Shown here piece by piece: positions 44,296 to 55,342 of a stretch of 64,000 nt of DNA; position 1 is the stretch's first letter, and each line of letters begins with the position of its first letter. Position numbers and translations under genes: made by a program. This stretch comes from Rheum nobile (Eukaryota; Streptophyta; Magnoliopsida; Caryophyllales; Polygonaceae). Location: positions 11,470,001 through 11,534,000 of the forward strand of contig WOAB01000056.1 of assembly GCA_027886185.1 (NCBI GenBank), in the 5' to 3' direction. Below the pieces are notes generated by a model, which saw only the letters and a list, made by a program, of their open reading frames with translations, ran no database searches and was not told where the DNA came from.

Positions 44296-47143
44296 ATGAG
44301 TGTGACTCTAAGATTCTTTTATAGAGGTACATTTTACCTTAATAAGGTTGAGCATAGTCTCTGCTATAGGAGAAAAAATGTTTATGCTATGAAGAATATG
44401 GACCCTGATAGATTATCAAAGATAGAGTTGGAAGGGTTTGTCAAAGATGGTGTTGAAGAGGTTGAAAAAGTTAGTGAACTTTGGTATTGTAAGTCGGGAA
44501 CTTCATTCCATCTAGGAATGCAACAAATTAATGTTGATAGAGATATAGTAGAACTCTGTGGAACTGCAGCTAGCTGTAACAACACATTAGATGTGTTTGT
44601 GGTCCAAGAATGTGATGTTAGTCCAAATGACTTGTTGGACTTTGCACATGGAAGAAAGATAAAAGCAACAGCTCAGTTAAGCAGCCCACTTGGTAAGGAG
44701 CCCTCCAATAGTCAAGGCCCAAGTACAATGAGTGCAGTGTGTACTAACCCTAAGCCCATCCCATCCATTTATATAAAATCAACTCCCAAGATCAGTGCCA
44801 TTCCATGTAGCTCTTTGCACCCATTGGAAGATGATAGATCTGAGGAGGAAAGTGACAACTCTGGAGATGAAGATGCAGAGGTCATAGGATCAGAGTCCTC
44901 TGATGATGATTCTGATGATTTGGTTTATGAAGAAAATGTATTTGGGGTTGATAGCTCTAATGATGATGCAGAGTTTGAGGGTAATGTAGATGCAGATGTA
45001 GTTGATGAGAATCTGAGCAAAGAAGATGGTGAGCAGAATATTGAAGATGTCTTTGATATCAGAGTAGAGAGTGATGATTATAGGAGCTTCAGTGGGTCTG
45101 ATGATGCCATTACCCACAGGTACCCAGAGTTTAATCCCTTAGTTGATTTCAGGAATAAGATTTGTTTCAAACCTGGCATGAGATTTGGCTCCAATGATGA
45201 TTTTAGAAAGGCACTGAGATAATATGCCTTGGAAAATGGCTTTGACTACTACTATCTCCACAATGATAAAACCAAAGTCTCTGCATATTGCAAGAATAAG
45301 TGTCACTGTGGCTTGAAACACGGCAGAAAGAAGTGTGTTTGTAAGGAAAATCTGTGTGGCTTTAAGGCTATTGCAAGGAAAATGGGCTCAGATGGCTCAT
45401 TTCAGCTCAAGACTTTTATTCCTGATCATACTTGTGGGTGGCAAGACAAGAATACACAGATGACATCTACTTGGCTTGCTGAGAAATATCTGGAGCACTA
45501 TAGGGATGACCCACAATGGAGAATTAAGTCTTTTATTTTGACTGTGAAGAGGGAACACAGTGTAGATATTACATACCATCAAGCCTGGAGAGCAAGGGTT
45601 AGGGCAGTACTCCTTACCCAAGGCTTTGCACCAGAGCAATATGCAAGAGTCTGGGATTATGCAGCTACACTTAGCCATTACAATCCTGGGAGCAGTGTGT
45701 ATGTGAGGCCTCAAGAAAGTATAGAAAGACCACTCAAGTTTGAAAGATTTTATGTGTGCTTGAAGGCTTGCAAGAATGGGTTTTTAAATGGGTGTAGACC
45801 AATTGTGGGATTGGATGGATGCCATCTAAAAGGTGCATACACTGGGCAAGTTTTCACTGCAGTGGCTAAGGATGGGAATGAGAACATATTTCCAGTGGCA
45901 TTTGCAGTAGTTGAACAAGAGAATAAGGTGACATGGTGTTGGTTTATTCAAAACTTGGTTAATGACATTGGAGGCAAACCCTTGACATTCATGTCTGATA
46001 GGTGTAAGGTTGGTTTTGTTTTCTTTTGCTTGTTGTTAAATAATTTTTTTTCTCTTTTATGTATGCTTACTATATTGTGGTTCATTTGTGTAGGGTTTGT
46101 TAGAGGCCTTGGCTGAGGTTGCACCAAATTGTGACACTAGGGTGTGTGTGAGGCATATGCATAACAACTTCAAAAAACAGTGGCCAGGAAAGTCTTTCAA
46201 GGATGCTGTATGGGCTGCTGCAAAAGCTTCAATCCTCCCTGATTTTGAGCATGTTATGGGATTGATAAGGGAAATGAATGAAGATGCTGCTGCTTACTTA
46301 ATGCGCCAGGACCCCAAAACTTGGTCTCTCCATGGATTCAGGTATTACCCAAAGTCAGACATGCTGCTGAACAATGCCTGTGAATCCTTTAATAGTTGCA
46401 TACTAGAGGCTAGGCAGATGCCAATTCTCTCCATGTGTGAGTGGTTGAGAAGGAAATTGATGAAGATGTTCATCAATAAAAGGAACACAATGAAGGCACA
46501 TCAAGGGCTGCTTACTCCAGAAGTGATGAAGAAAATCAATGTCATTAGAGCTCAAAGTCTCGGTAGATGTCAATGTCATGGGGATGGAGATTCGTATGAA
46601 GTAGACTCAGCTGGGAGAACATATGTGGTCAATTTGACACTAAGAAGATGTGGTTGTAACATGTGGGATATCACTGGAATCCCTTGCCAACATGCCATTT
46701 GCTGCATAATTAAGAGGAGACTAAAAGTGGAAGACTTTGTTGATCATTTCTATCACAAAGAAACTTACATGAGGGCTTATGAGCTATATTTGGTTCCAAT
46801 GCCTGGACAGGATCAATGGAAAAAGACTGGCCAACCTCCATTAGAACCACCAACACTTGTGGTTCAACCTGGAAGACCCAAAAAATTGAGGAGGAAAGAA
46901 CCTGGAGAAGCCAAGGACAAGTCTAAGGCAACAAGGATTAGGTTTGGGAAAAACAAGTGTGGGAACTGTGGGCAAGAGGGTCACATTAGGAAGACTTGTA
47001 AAAATCCACCTAAACCACCAGAGCCAGCTAGGGAGCCTAAAAGAGGTGGAAGACCACCTAAAGATAGCACTATGCCAATCCAACCTCAGAAAAGGAAGTA
47101 TACTAAAAGAAAGGTGACACTTTATGATTTTGTTGTCCAATAA
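44296..47143 (+). pseudogene. MURA-like transposase with one nonsense codon
   Basis: Exons are 44296-46008 and 46094-47143. I chose ATG 44296 (MSVTLRFFYRGTFYLN) because it follows an acceptor AG and begins the conserved N-terminal domain. An acidic Asp/Glu region follows (about residues 190-280). A TAA at 45220 replaces the Gln expected in LR-YALENGFD. Then come KCHCGLKHGRKKC, VGLDGCHLKGAY (Asp 1), TFMSDR (Asp 2), NNACESFNSCI (Glu), a SWIM finger CGCNMWDITGIPCQHAICC, and a zinc knuckle CGNCGQEGHIRKTC. Full length would be about 920 residues, normal for plant MuDR-type transposases. A donor at 47115 and later exons (47205 onward, 47531-47697, ending SSHAKK) suggest an alternative C-terminus. 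Readthrough or a sequencing error could leave it functional. Confidence 0.88.
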
Positions 47144-47204
47144 TTTTTGTTTGTTCCTCATTGTATTACTGTCTAAATACTTTGGTAAATTTTATTTGTT
47201 GCAG

Positions 47205-47697
47205 GTGAGAACAGCAGAAACACAAGCTTCAAATGAAGATCAGATGGCAATTGAGCATGATAATGATGTGGTATACTTTACACCTAACTTATGCTCACAG
47301 TATGCTCAAAATATAGAATCACATATGTAACAAATTTCTTGATGTTTTGGACAGCAAGCAATGATTGAAGAAGCCATGATTCAAGAAGCCATGACCCAGC
47401 CTGATGAAGTTGAGAATGTTATCCCAACTCAGGTCTCACAAACTACAATGGTATGCAACTAATTTCATCTCAGAGAATACACATTTATTATTGTTTCAAA
47501 TGCAAATTATAACACAAGGTTTGTTACAGCCTCCACCTTGTACTACTTCAACCACCACATCAAGGCAGAAGCTGTGCATAACTAGGAAGAAGAAGGCCAC
47601 AACTATCTCAGTAAATTCAGCAGATGTGGCCACCAGATCAAGGCAGGTTACAAGGAAGACCGGATCATCCACACCTAGTTCTCATGCAAAAAAGTAG
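47205..47697 (+). other. Possible alternative 3' exons of the transposase
   Basis: After acceptor TTGCAG, VRTAETQASNEDQMAIEHDN is readable. Further pieces follow at about 47354-47450 and 47531-47697 (Lys/Arg/Ser/Thr-rich, stop TAG 47695). They join in phase to ...YTKRK if the donor GTGACA at 47115 is used. Confidence 0.4.
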
Positions 47698-48145
47698 TTA
47701 GTTTGGTGTATGTGTGAAAGCCAGAACTCATGTTTGAGAGAGGTTTATGTTCTTTTGTACTCAGGCAGGTCTGTACTAGCTCTAGTTTGGTGTATGTGTG
47801 TACGGTCTTTTGTACTCAGTTAGGCAGGTCTGTACTAAACAGTTAATGTGTTTTGACAATGTTATAAGTTATCTATGCAGGCTCTATAAGAGCATTTTCT
47901 GATAATTTATCTATGCAAGCTTTGTTGACAATGAGGATGTTGCATGTTTGCACCAATGTTACCAGTTATTATATGCAACCATTAGTCTAATAATAAGAGC
48001 ACACTAATGTTACCATTTTCAAACAAGCTCATGATTCAATTCAACTCTAATAATAAGCATTCATCAACCTGTTATTACACAGCATTTAGAGCTCATGTCT
48101 AATATTCAGCATTGATCAACACAAACATCAACCTTCTAACCTAAG

Positions 48146-48532
48146 CTAACTACTAATCATTCTCTGAAATATAAGAGCACACCCTAAAACAACAATAACA
48201 ACTAGTAATTCTACCCTGGCTGAAGCTACATAGGCCCTGATCTCTTGTTCTTTTTCCATCAACTTTTGTTCAAGCTTTCCATTCTTCACTTCCAAATCAA
48301 CCTTCTGGTTCAACAGCCGAGTAATAATGGCTTCAGCTTGTGTACCAAATGGTCCATCAATCCACTGGAAGAAGTTGCATCCTCTTGCTTCATTTGATCT
48401 GTAGCATGGACAAGCTAGAAACCTTCTTCCATAATTCTTCGAAGTGTAAGCTGTTCTAACCTTTGCAGTCAAATTGCAACAACAGAATGTATCCCCATTG
48501 TATGAATTGTATGAACCAGATCGTGATGACAT
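48146..48532 (-). CDS. GRF-type zinc-finger protein with C-terminal membrane segment
   Basis: 128 residues from the ATG at 48532 (MSSRSGSYNSYNGD). The GRF finger is CCCNLTAKVRTAYTSKNYG, then RRFLACPCYRSNEARGCNFF and QWID (about residues 15-60). A coiled-coil-like stretch (LLNQKVDLEVKNGKLEQKLM) and a hydrophobic end, LLVVIVVLGCALIF, follow. GRF fingers bind single-stranded nucleic acid in some proteins. Plants have many short GRF proteins of unknown role. It is convergent with the transposase inside the same TIRs and is intact, so it may be a second gene of the element. A captured host gene is the alternative. Confidence 0.75.
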   Translation of the reverse strand: MSSRSGSYNSYNGDTFCCCNLTAKVRTAYTSKNYGRRFLACPCYRSNEARGCNFFQWIDGPFGTQAEAIITRLLNQKVDLEVKNGKLEQKLMEKEQEIRAYVASARVELLVVIVVLGCALIFQRMISS

Positions 48533-48981
48533 TCCTACATCCAATACATAGTGATTAAAGCATTTCCCATCATTATACCCTAATCAAGCCACAACATCTG
48601 TCAAATTCAACATTGTTCTAATGTTTAAAGATTCTGGCTACCCTAACACCAGCACAAGACAAGAAGAATCATCAATTAAAAATGGATTTGGAACCAAACA
48701 ATAATTAACCAAACCAATGCTCAATTACCATGGAATTCAACTAAACAATAACAACATTCGAAACCCTAATTTGATTTCTGTTGATACTTACCTTCAATTC
48801 GACTTACGTTCAATTCAACTTAGCCTTGTCCTCACCCAGAATCCACTTCGCCTTCCTCCCAAATTGATTCCTTCTTCAATCCTTCTTCAACGGTTGCTTC
48901 GTGTAATCTTGGTGGTCGAATGTATTCGATTTGTGTTAGTGAAGAAGAAAAGTTCATCTCATTCGATATATTCATAGCCTG

Positions 48982-49192
48982 GCGAGATGAACAGGTTGAT
49001 CGGCAATTTCAGTAAAATTTTAAGGGCAAAATCGTCATTTCCCACCACTTAACGCCTCATCTCACGGAATCCGTCATCAGGTGGTCGATTGTAACAAATT
49101 TTACACTTTTGGGTGGTTTAAAATCAATAGGTTGATAACGGGTGGTTTACTGACGAAACCCCTATATAGCGGGTGATTTCCTGCAAAAACCC
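48982..49192 (-). repeat. Right TIR of the MuDR-type element
   Basis: Inverse of 43346-43558. Ends CCTGCAAAAACCC and is followed by the T-rich duplication. Confidence 0.9.
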
Positions 49193-50161
49193 TTTTTTTT
49201 AACTAAATAAGATCAATTAATCTAGCTCACTCAAAGGGTGAGTGAGACTCTAGATTCATGCCATGGCAAAAAGTGACTGTTTTAATATTAAAAAAAAACA
49301 TTATTATTATATTTATTTATAAATTATTTTGTATTAAATTTTATATTTTTTTATATATTCAAAATATGTGATTTATGGTCTTTAAGACTCTGAAGACAAG
49401 ATAGGTTATGGACGCTTTATGAGGGCATGAATCTTCAGATTTAAGGTTTTCAAACCGATTTATTTTCATACCCTATCATGTTTGTAGGAGTTGTAGCACA
49501 TTAGGATTTGATGCCAAATTTCATCTTGTTTCAGGGTTTCAAGATACCTTAAATCTCATATCCTAAAAACCCTAGGGTAAGTAAGATTTCAGATTTAGGA
49601 CTTTCACATGCATATTATTTTCATACCGTATCATGCTTGTAGCACATACGGACTTGATACATTCGAATAATATTGTAATGAAGTCAAAATTACACTATAC
49701 TTATACTTATTATTTCCATACTCTTAATCTTGAAACCCATAGAGCGTTTTCATAACATGTCTTTTCTTGTTTTCGGTGTGCTTAAAGAACTTAAATCTCA
49801 TATCTTGAATATAGGATAATTTTTTTTAAAAAAAAATTAAACAAAATAAGTAATTAGTAAAAAAATTGATCGTAATAAACAATTACAAAAATAAAATTGA
49901 TTTTTTTTTCAATTTTAATTTTTTTAATATAAAAATAGTCACGCCCCCGCAATTGTGGGGCCGTGACTTATTAAAAAAAAATCAAAAAAAAATTGAGTGT
50001 AAAAATCACCCACTCGCTCTCGTGTTGCGTACGCGTGACTATTTTGATTGTAAAAGTTATAAAAAAAATTGAGCGTATCTAGCGCTCGCGCATAATAAAT
50101 ACTCATAACTTCTCTAATAAATGTCGTTTTAACTACGGTTATTTCTACTGATAATATTGCT
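49193..50161. other. AT-rich intergenic stretch with one short hairpin
   Basis: No gene seen. GTCACGCCCCC...GTGGGGCCGTGAC at 49938-49967 can form a hairpin, in an otherwise A/T homopolymer-rich setting. Confidence 0.5.
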
Positions 50162-50164
50162 TAA

Positions 50165-50563
50165 GGGCTCGTTTCGCTGGATGGAAAAAGGGCAGAAACG
50201 GAGTGGAAACACTCACTTCATCTCTAAGTGCAATAAATGGGTGTTCGGTGGATGGTTTGGAGGAAGTGGAAGAAAAATGAAGAAAATGAGGATCTCAACT
50301 CCCTTATTGCCATTTCCTTACATTCACCCCACGGTGAGCAAATTTTGGAGTAGAAGTGGAAGCAAAACTTGCTTTTACCCCCAAGAATTCACTCCTAAAA
50401 TCCACAAAATTTAATACATTTTTGGTAATTACACACCAAAAATACTTCACTTCAACTCTCGTAATTACTACTTACCGAACACGTCATTTTCTAACTTCAA
50501 CTTGTACTTCTACTTCAACTCGTACTTTCACTCGGTTTTACTCACTACTTACCGAATGTGCCC
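50165..50563. mobile_element. Tourist-like MITE (399 bp)
   Basis: The ends GGGCTCGTTTCGCT and the inverse of GGGCACATTCGGT match partly. TAA flanks both sides (50162-50164, 50564-50566), fitting PIF/Harbinger MITEs. No coding capacity. Confidence 0.7.
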
Positions 50564-50566
50564 TAA

Positions 50567-51177
50567 TTCATGCGATACACTAAATTTTGACATAATTCGC
50601 GTGGTAACCCTGAGGTTTGATTTTTTTTTTGCGAAATATCCAATTATTAACTTTTCACAATTTTCGTCTATTTATTTATTTTTACTTAAAAAATCACAAA
50701 AATATGTTCAAATCATTTAAGGGTTTTAAGATTTAGAAATTTAGGATTTTTATGAATCTGAAAATTTGGGGATTATATGATTTGTTACTGGAACATATGC
50801 TTGATGTTTATGTTATTTGAACCATTCAAACAAGATTGGATCTTTCTTATCCTCCATTAATGAGGACCCAAATTGCACCTTATAAAATCCAATACTGAAC
50901 CAAAATAATAAAACTGATTTAGTGCAGTGGCATATATATATTTCACCAAAATAACATGTATAGCATATCCAATACAAAAAAGGTAAATTATTTCTGGACT
51001 TTGCTAGACTTCTGTGATAGTGTGCCCTCAAATCTCAATACTCATTTTCAATGGTGATCTTTTAGTTCTCTATTAAAAAATCCTTCAATGTTGTAAGTGC
51101 ATAAGCTAGTTTAGTCGAGGTTAAATTCTCTGCACCCTTCTGTATATCCTATTGACTAAACTTATTTATTTTATATT
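50567..51177. other. Intergenic, nothing recognised
   Basis: AT-rich; no coding or structural feature seen. Confidence 0.5.
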
Positions 51178-51385
51178 CTAAACCCTAAAATATAAATCCT
51201 AAACCCCAATACATAAATCCTAAACCCTATAATATAAACCTTATATCCTAAATCCTAAACCATAGACCATAAACCCTAAACCATATACCTAAACCCTAAA
51301 CCCTATACCATAAACTCAAAGTCCTAAACCATAAACCCTAAATCTTAAATTATAAACCCTAAACCTTAATTATTAACCCTAATTT
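51178..51385. repeat. Degenerate telomere-like CCCTAAA tract
   Basis: Many CCTAAACCCTAAA-type words with variants (ATCCTAAA, CATAAACCC) over 200 bp. CCCTAAA is the plant telomere unit, but the spacing here is irregular. A smaller patch lies at 53022-53080 inside the neighbouring element. Confidence 0.6.
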
Positions 51386-51452
51386 AAAGTTTAAATTATA
51401 AAATAAGAGGATTATTGTTTGCACCCGCAATTTCTTGCGGCGCACCCCAGTT

Positions 51453-51707
51453 TGGGCGCATTCGGGATGCGCCCAAACTGGGGGGGGGGGTTTCAAAAAA
51501 AAAACAATTCCTTGGGCGCAACCAGGGTGCGCCCAAGGTCTGGGTGGATTATTTTTATTTTGAAAAATAATTTTTTAAAGATTATTGAACCGGTTTGGGT
51601 CTAAACCGGTTGATCTTGGGCGCATCGTGGATGCGCCCAGGTTTTTTTTTTTTTCCGAAAAAAAAAAAACCATAAAAAAAAACCTGGGCGCATCCACGAT
51701 GCGCCCA
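51453..51707. repeat. Left cluster of four 23-bp palindromes
   Basis: Copies of TGGGCGCA-n7-TGCGCCCA at 51453, 51513, 51617 and 51685. Confidence 0.85.
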
Positions 51708-51714
51708 AATTTGT

Positions 51715-53022
51715 TTATATCCAATTTGGATGTCTTGTAGTTATATCCAATTTGGTTATTACTATGGTTATATACTATGATTATATCTTATAGTTATATC
51801 TATGGTTATATCATATAGTTATATACTATGATTATATCTTATAATTATATCCAATTTTGTTATTACTATATAATATAATCATAAGGATATAGCCAAATTG
51901 GATATAGCTATAAGGATATAACCAAATCACATATAACTATAAGATATAGTCATATTATATAAGTATATAATATAACCATAGTATATAACTATATGATATA
52001 ATATATGATTAAGCATACTATATAACTATAAGATATAATCATAGTATATAATTATAAGATATAACCATAGTATATAACTTTAGAATATAATATAGGATAT
52101 AACCATAGTATATAACTATATAACATAACCATAAGATATAATCATAATATATAACTATATAATATAACGATATGATATAATCAAATTTGATATAAGACAT
52201 ATAACTATAAGATATATTAATTATATAGAACTATATGATATAACCATAGTATATCTATATGATGTAATATAAGATATAATCATAATATATAACTATGAAA
52301 TATAACCATAAGATATACCCATAGTATATAACTATAGAATATAACCGTAGTATATGACCATAAGACATAACCAAATTGGATATAACCATATTTATATGTG
52401 ATTTTCAAAGGATATAATCATAGTATATAACTATAGGATATAACGATATGATATAACCAAATTGGATATAAGTCATATAAGTATAAGATATAATCATAGT
52501 ATATAACTATAGAATATAACCGTAGTATATGACCATAAGACATAACCAAATTGGATATAACCATAGTTATATGTGATTTTCAAATGATATAATCATAATA
52601 TATAACTATAGGATATAACGATATGATATAACCAAATTGGATATAACGATATGATATAATCAAATTGGATATAACTATAACATATAATCATTTTATATAA
52701 CTATAGAATATAACAATATGATATAACCAAATTGGATATAACGATAACATATAATCATGGTATATAACTATAGGATATAACGATATGATATAACCAAATT
52801 GGATATAACTATAACATATAATCATTTTATATAACTATAGAATATAACGATATGATATAACCAAATTGGATATAACTATAACATATAATCATTGTATATA
52901 ACTATAGAATATAACGATATGATATAACCAAATTGGATATAAGTCATATAAGTATAAGATATAATTATTGTATATAACTATATGATATAAGCATAGTATA
53001 TAACTATATAATATAACCATAA
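51715..53022. repeat. AT-rich minisatellite, ~60-75-bp units
   Basis: Units built from ATATAACTATAGAATATAAC, GATATGATATAACCAAATTG and GATATAACTATAACATATAA repeat irregularly. The 52380-52980 part is the most regular. Confidence 0.85.
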
Positions 53023-53094
53023 ACCCCAAACACCAAGACCTAACCCTAAACCCCAAGACCTAACCCTAAATCCTAAAAAACGCTACAAACCCCT

Positions 53095-53466
53095 TGGGCG
53101 CAACCTAGTTGCGCCCATAATTCTGGACGCAATCTAGTTGCGCCCAAAGGGTGTGTGGGGTTTAGGGGTTTGTACTCGAATGGACGAAAACCTCAAACCC
53201 TAAAACACACTAAAAACCCCTTGGGCGCAACCTGGTTGCGTCCAAAAACCCTAAATCACAAACTCTAAAAAATAATAGAAACCCCTTGGGCGCATCCACG
53301 TTGCGCCCATTTTTTTTTTTTAAAAAAAAAAAAAAATCCCTTCTGGGCGCATCGTGGATGCGCCCAAGGTGAACCAGATTTTTTTAAAAAAGAAACAAAA
53401 TTGGCCATGAACCGGGTTTTTTTTAAAACCCAGTTCTTTCACTTGGGCGCACCCTGGTTGCGCCCA
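53095..53466. repeat. Right cluster of six 23-bp palindromes
   Basis: Copies at 53095, 53124, 53222, 53287, 53344 and 53444, interspersed with CCCTAAA-like words and A/T homopolymers. Confidence 0.85.
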
Positions 53467-53550
53467 AGGAATTGTTTTTAAAAAAAAAAAAAAAAAAAAC
53501 AGGTGCACCACCAGAAAATCCGGGTGCGAACATTCTACCCGTAAAATAAA

Positions 53551-53982
53551 TAAGTAAAAACTTAAAGGGAACATGAAAGGGTGCCCAATTAGGATGCAGA
53601 AAATTTGATGTGAGTTTAGTCTACTTCAGTCATCAGATTCTGAATACCCAATCAACAGCCAGGGGTTCAACATTACAGAAGTACAACATGAATAAGCCAA
53701 AAGAATTACATTATAGTGACCAATCTTACTAGGATTTACAAGAGTTTCAATTCAATGTATATAGGAACTGATTAGTCCTTTTTGTTCCTTTTTGTTAATA
53801 TGCTCTCTGGCTCCATTCTTGAACGTGTGTACCAGACTATCAGCAGCCTCAGCTGGGAAGCCGCTGCTGCCCGGTAAAGTGGCAAAAACGCACAGTATCA
53901 GCTTCCACCCGATACAGACGGCATAAATGATAGGAACAATTTCTTGAGGTTAGAGATGATAGGAATAGCAAGGGAGATGAAT
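53551..53982. other. 3' flank of the transporter pseudogene
   Basis: No feature beyond a likely 3' untranslated region of the minus-strand gene. Confidence 0.4.
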
Positions 53983-55323
53983 TCATCGTTGTGCCTTTCC
54001 AATTGAGTGCAAGTATATCGAGACAAAGAACACTGCCGGGAAAAAAAATTGTTGTCAATGTTGGCTCAGCCATTAGGACAATAATTTTCATTAGAAAGGA
54101 GACAGATTGGAATGCATACTGAATTTACTATTCTTTCAACCAAAAGGAAATAAAATGAAGGCGAAAAGAATCTGTCTGACTTACATTGAACCAAGGAAGA
54201 AAGCAAGGGACAAATGAAATCCAAACAGAAAAACGGAGACCACTGCTGTGAGCACCATTGCCACATCTCCGTTTTTCAATGAAGAAGAATGGTGGTGTCA
54301 TCATAATAGGCTTAATAGCCTCTTGACCGACAGTAAACTACTTTCCCCTTTAGCTAAACCGATGTTACACAAGATGCTCAAAAAGAAACAAAAAAGAAAA
54401 TGGATATAGAAGGCATAGCTTAGTACAATTTTCACAGTTTTTCATGATATAATCAAGTTTAGTTGCAACAGCAGTTGACAATTGGACCCTCGAAGGAATT
54501 GGGGGACAAATCTGAAAAAATAAATGCAACTAGATTGACTCTATGGACCTTTTTATTCTGCTAAAAAAATTCTTTTCTTTTCCAATTGTACTAGTGGCGA
54601 TGCAGAAGGGAGATCAGCTTGGCAGCAACCAACACCCAGAGAGGAAGACTTTCGTTGAAGAGGGAATTGCGGGAAGAAATGGATAAAAAATCTACTTACT
54701 TCTATCCTTGAGCAGCAAATGGGCATGCATAAAGACAAGCAATCAAGATACTATAGTTTATAAATGTTAGGTACTCTTTTGAGTTTTGAACCTTCCTTTT
54801 CATCACTGCTGCAATCTTCTAATATGTCAGAAGTATTAGTCAACAAAGACAACAAAAGAAACGGTAATTGAAAACAGGTGTTGTTTGTCATACCTTAACA
54901 ATATTGTCAGCGTACTTCATCACCATAGATACAGCAAGCCCACTATATAAAAAGGATCCAGAAAGCAATTATTGTTCAGAACAAATTAAGCACCTCTTCA
55001 TTGTAAAATAAGATTATATACCAAGCCTACCCAACCCCTAAGAAAATATGATGTGATGCTTGTACTGGGAACATTGATGGCAATTTTATTCTTTATAATC
55101 ACTTAGGTCTGAACTGATTATGAAATATTCAATTAATTGTCCCTAAATTAAGCAGTACAAGAAAATTTTATTTCATACATATCATGAAAGCTGCTTACTT
55201 ATTCAGTTCTAAAAGATTCTCCTACTTGATCTGCATCATTTTTTCTAAACATACATAGGTGAAAATAATTCCTCAAAGTTTCTAGTGGTAAATCTCAGCT
55301 GCAAGCCACCAGGGTATGTAGCA

Positions 55324-55342
55324 GGGGGGGGGGGGGGGGGGC
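55324..55342. repeat. Poly-G run (19 bases)
   Basis: An uninterrupted G19 in an intron of the transporter pseudogene, likely length-variable and error-prone. Confidence 0.8.

Larger units (their letters stand above)
43346..49192 (+). mobile_element. MuDR-type element, nearly intact (5.8 kb)
   Basis: Long terminal inverted repeats of about 210 bp (43346-43558 and 48982-49192) begin GGGTTTTTGCAGGAAA and are about 90 percent alike by eye. T-rich flanks give a likely 9-bp target duplication TTTTTTTTA. It encodes a MURA-like transposase on the plus strand with a single nonsense codon, and a GRF zinc-finger protein on the minus strand. It inserted about 160 bp upstream of the GPDH start codon. Confidence 0.9.
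51408..53541. mobile_element. Non-coding MULE-like element with palindromes
   Basis: The left end AGGATTATTGTTTGCACCCG and the inverse of the right end (CGGGTAGAATGTTCGCACCCG in part) are imperfect inverted repeats of ~45 bp. TAAAATAAG (51399-51407) and TAAAATAAA (53542-53550) make a near 9-bp duplication. There is no gene. Ten copies of TGGGCGCA-n7-TGCGCCCA flank a 1.3-kb AT minisatellite. Confidence 0.75.
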
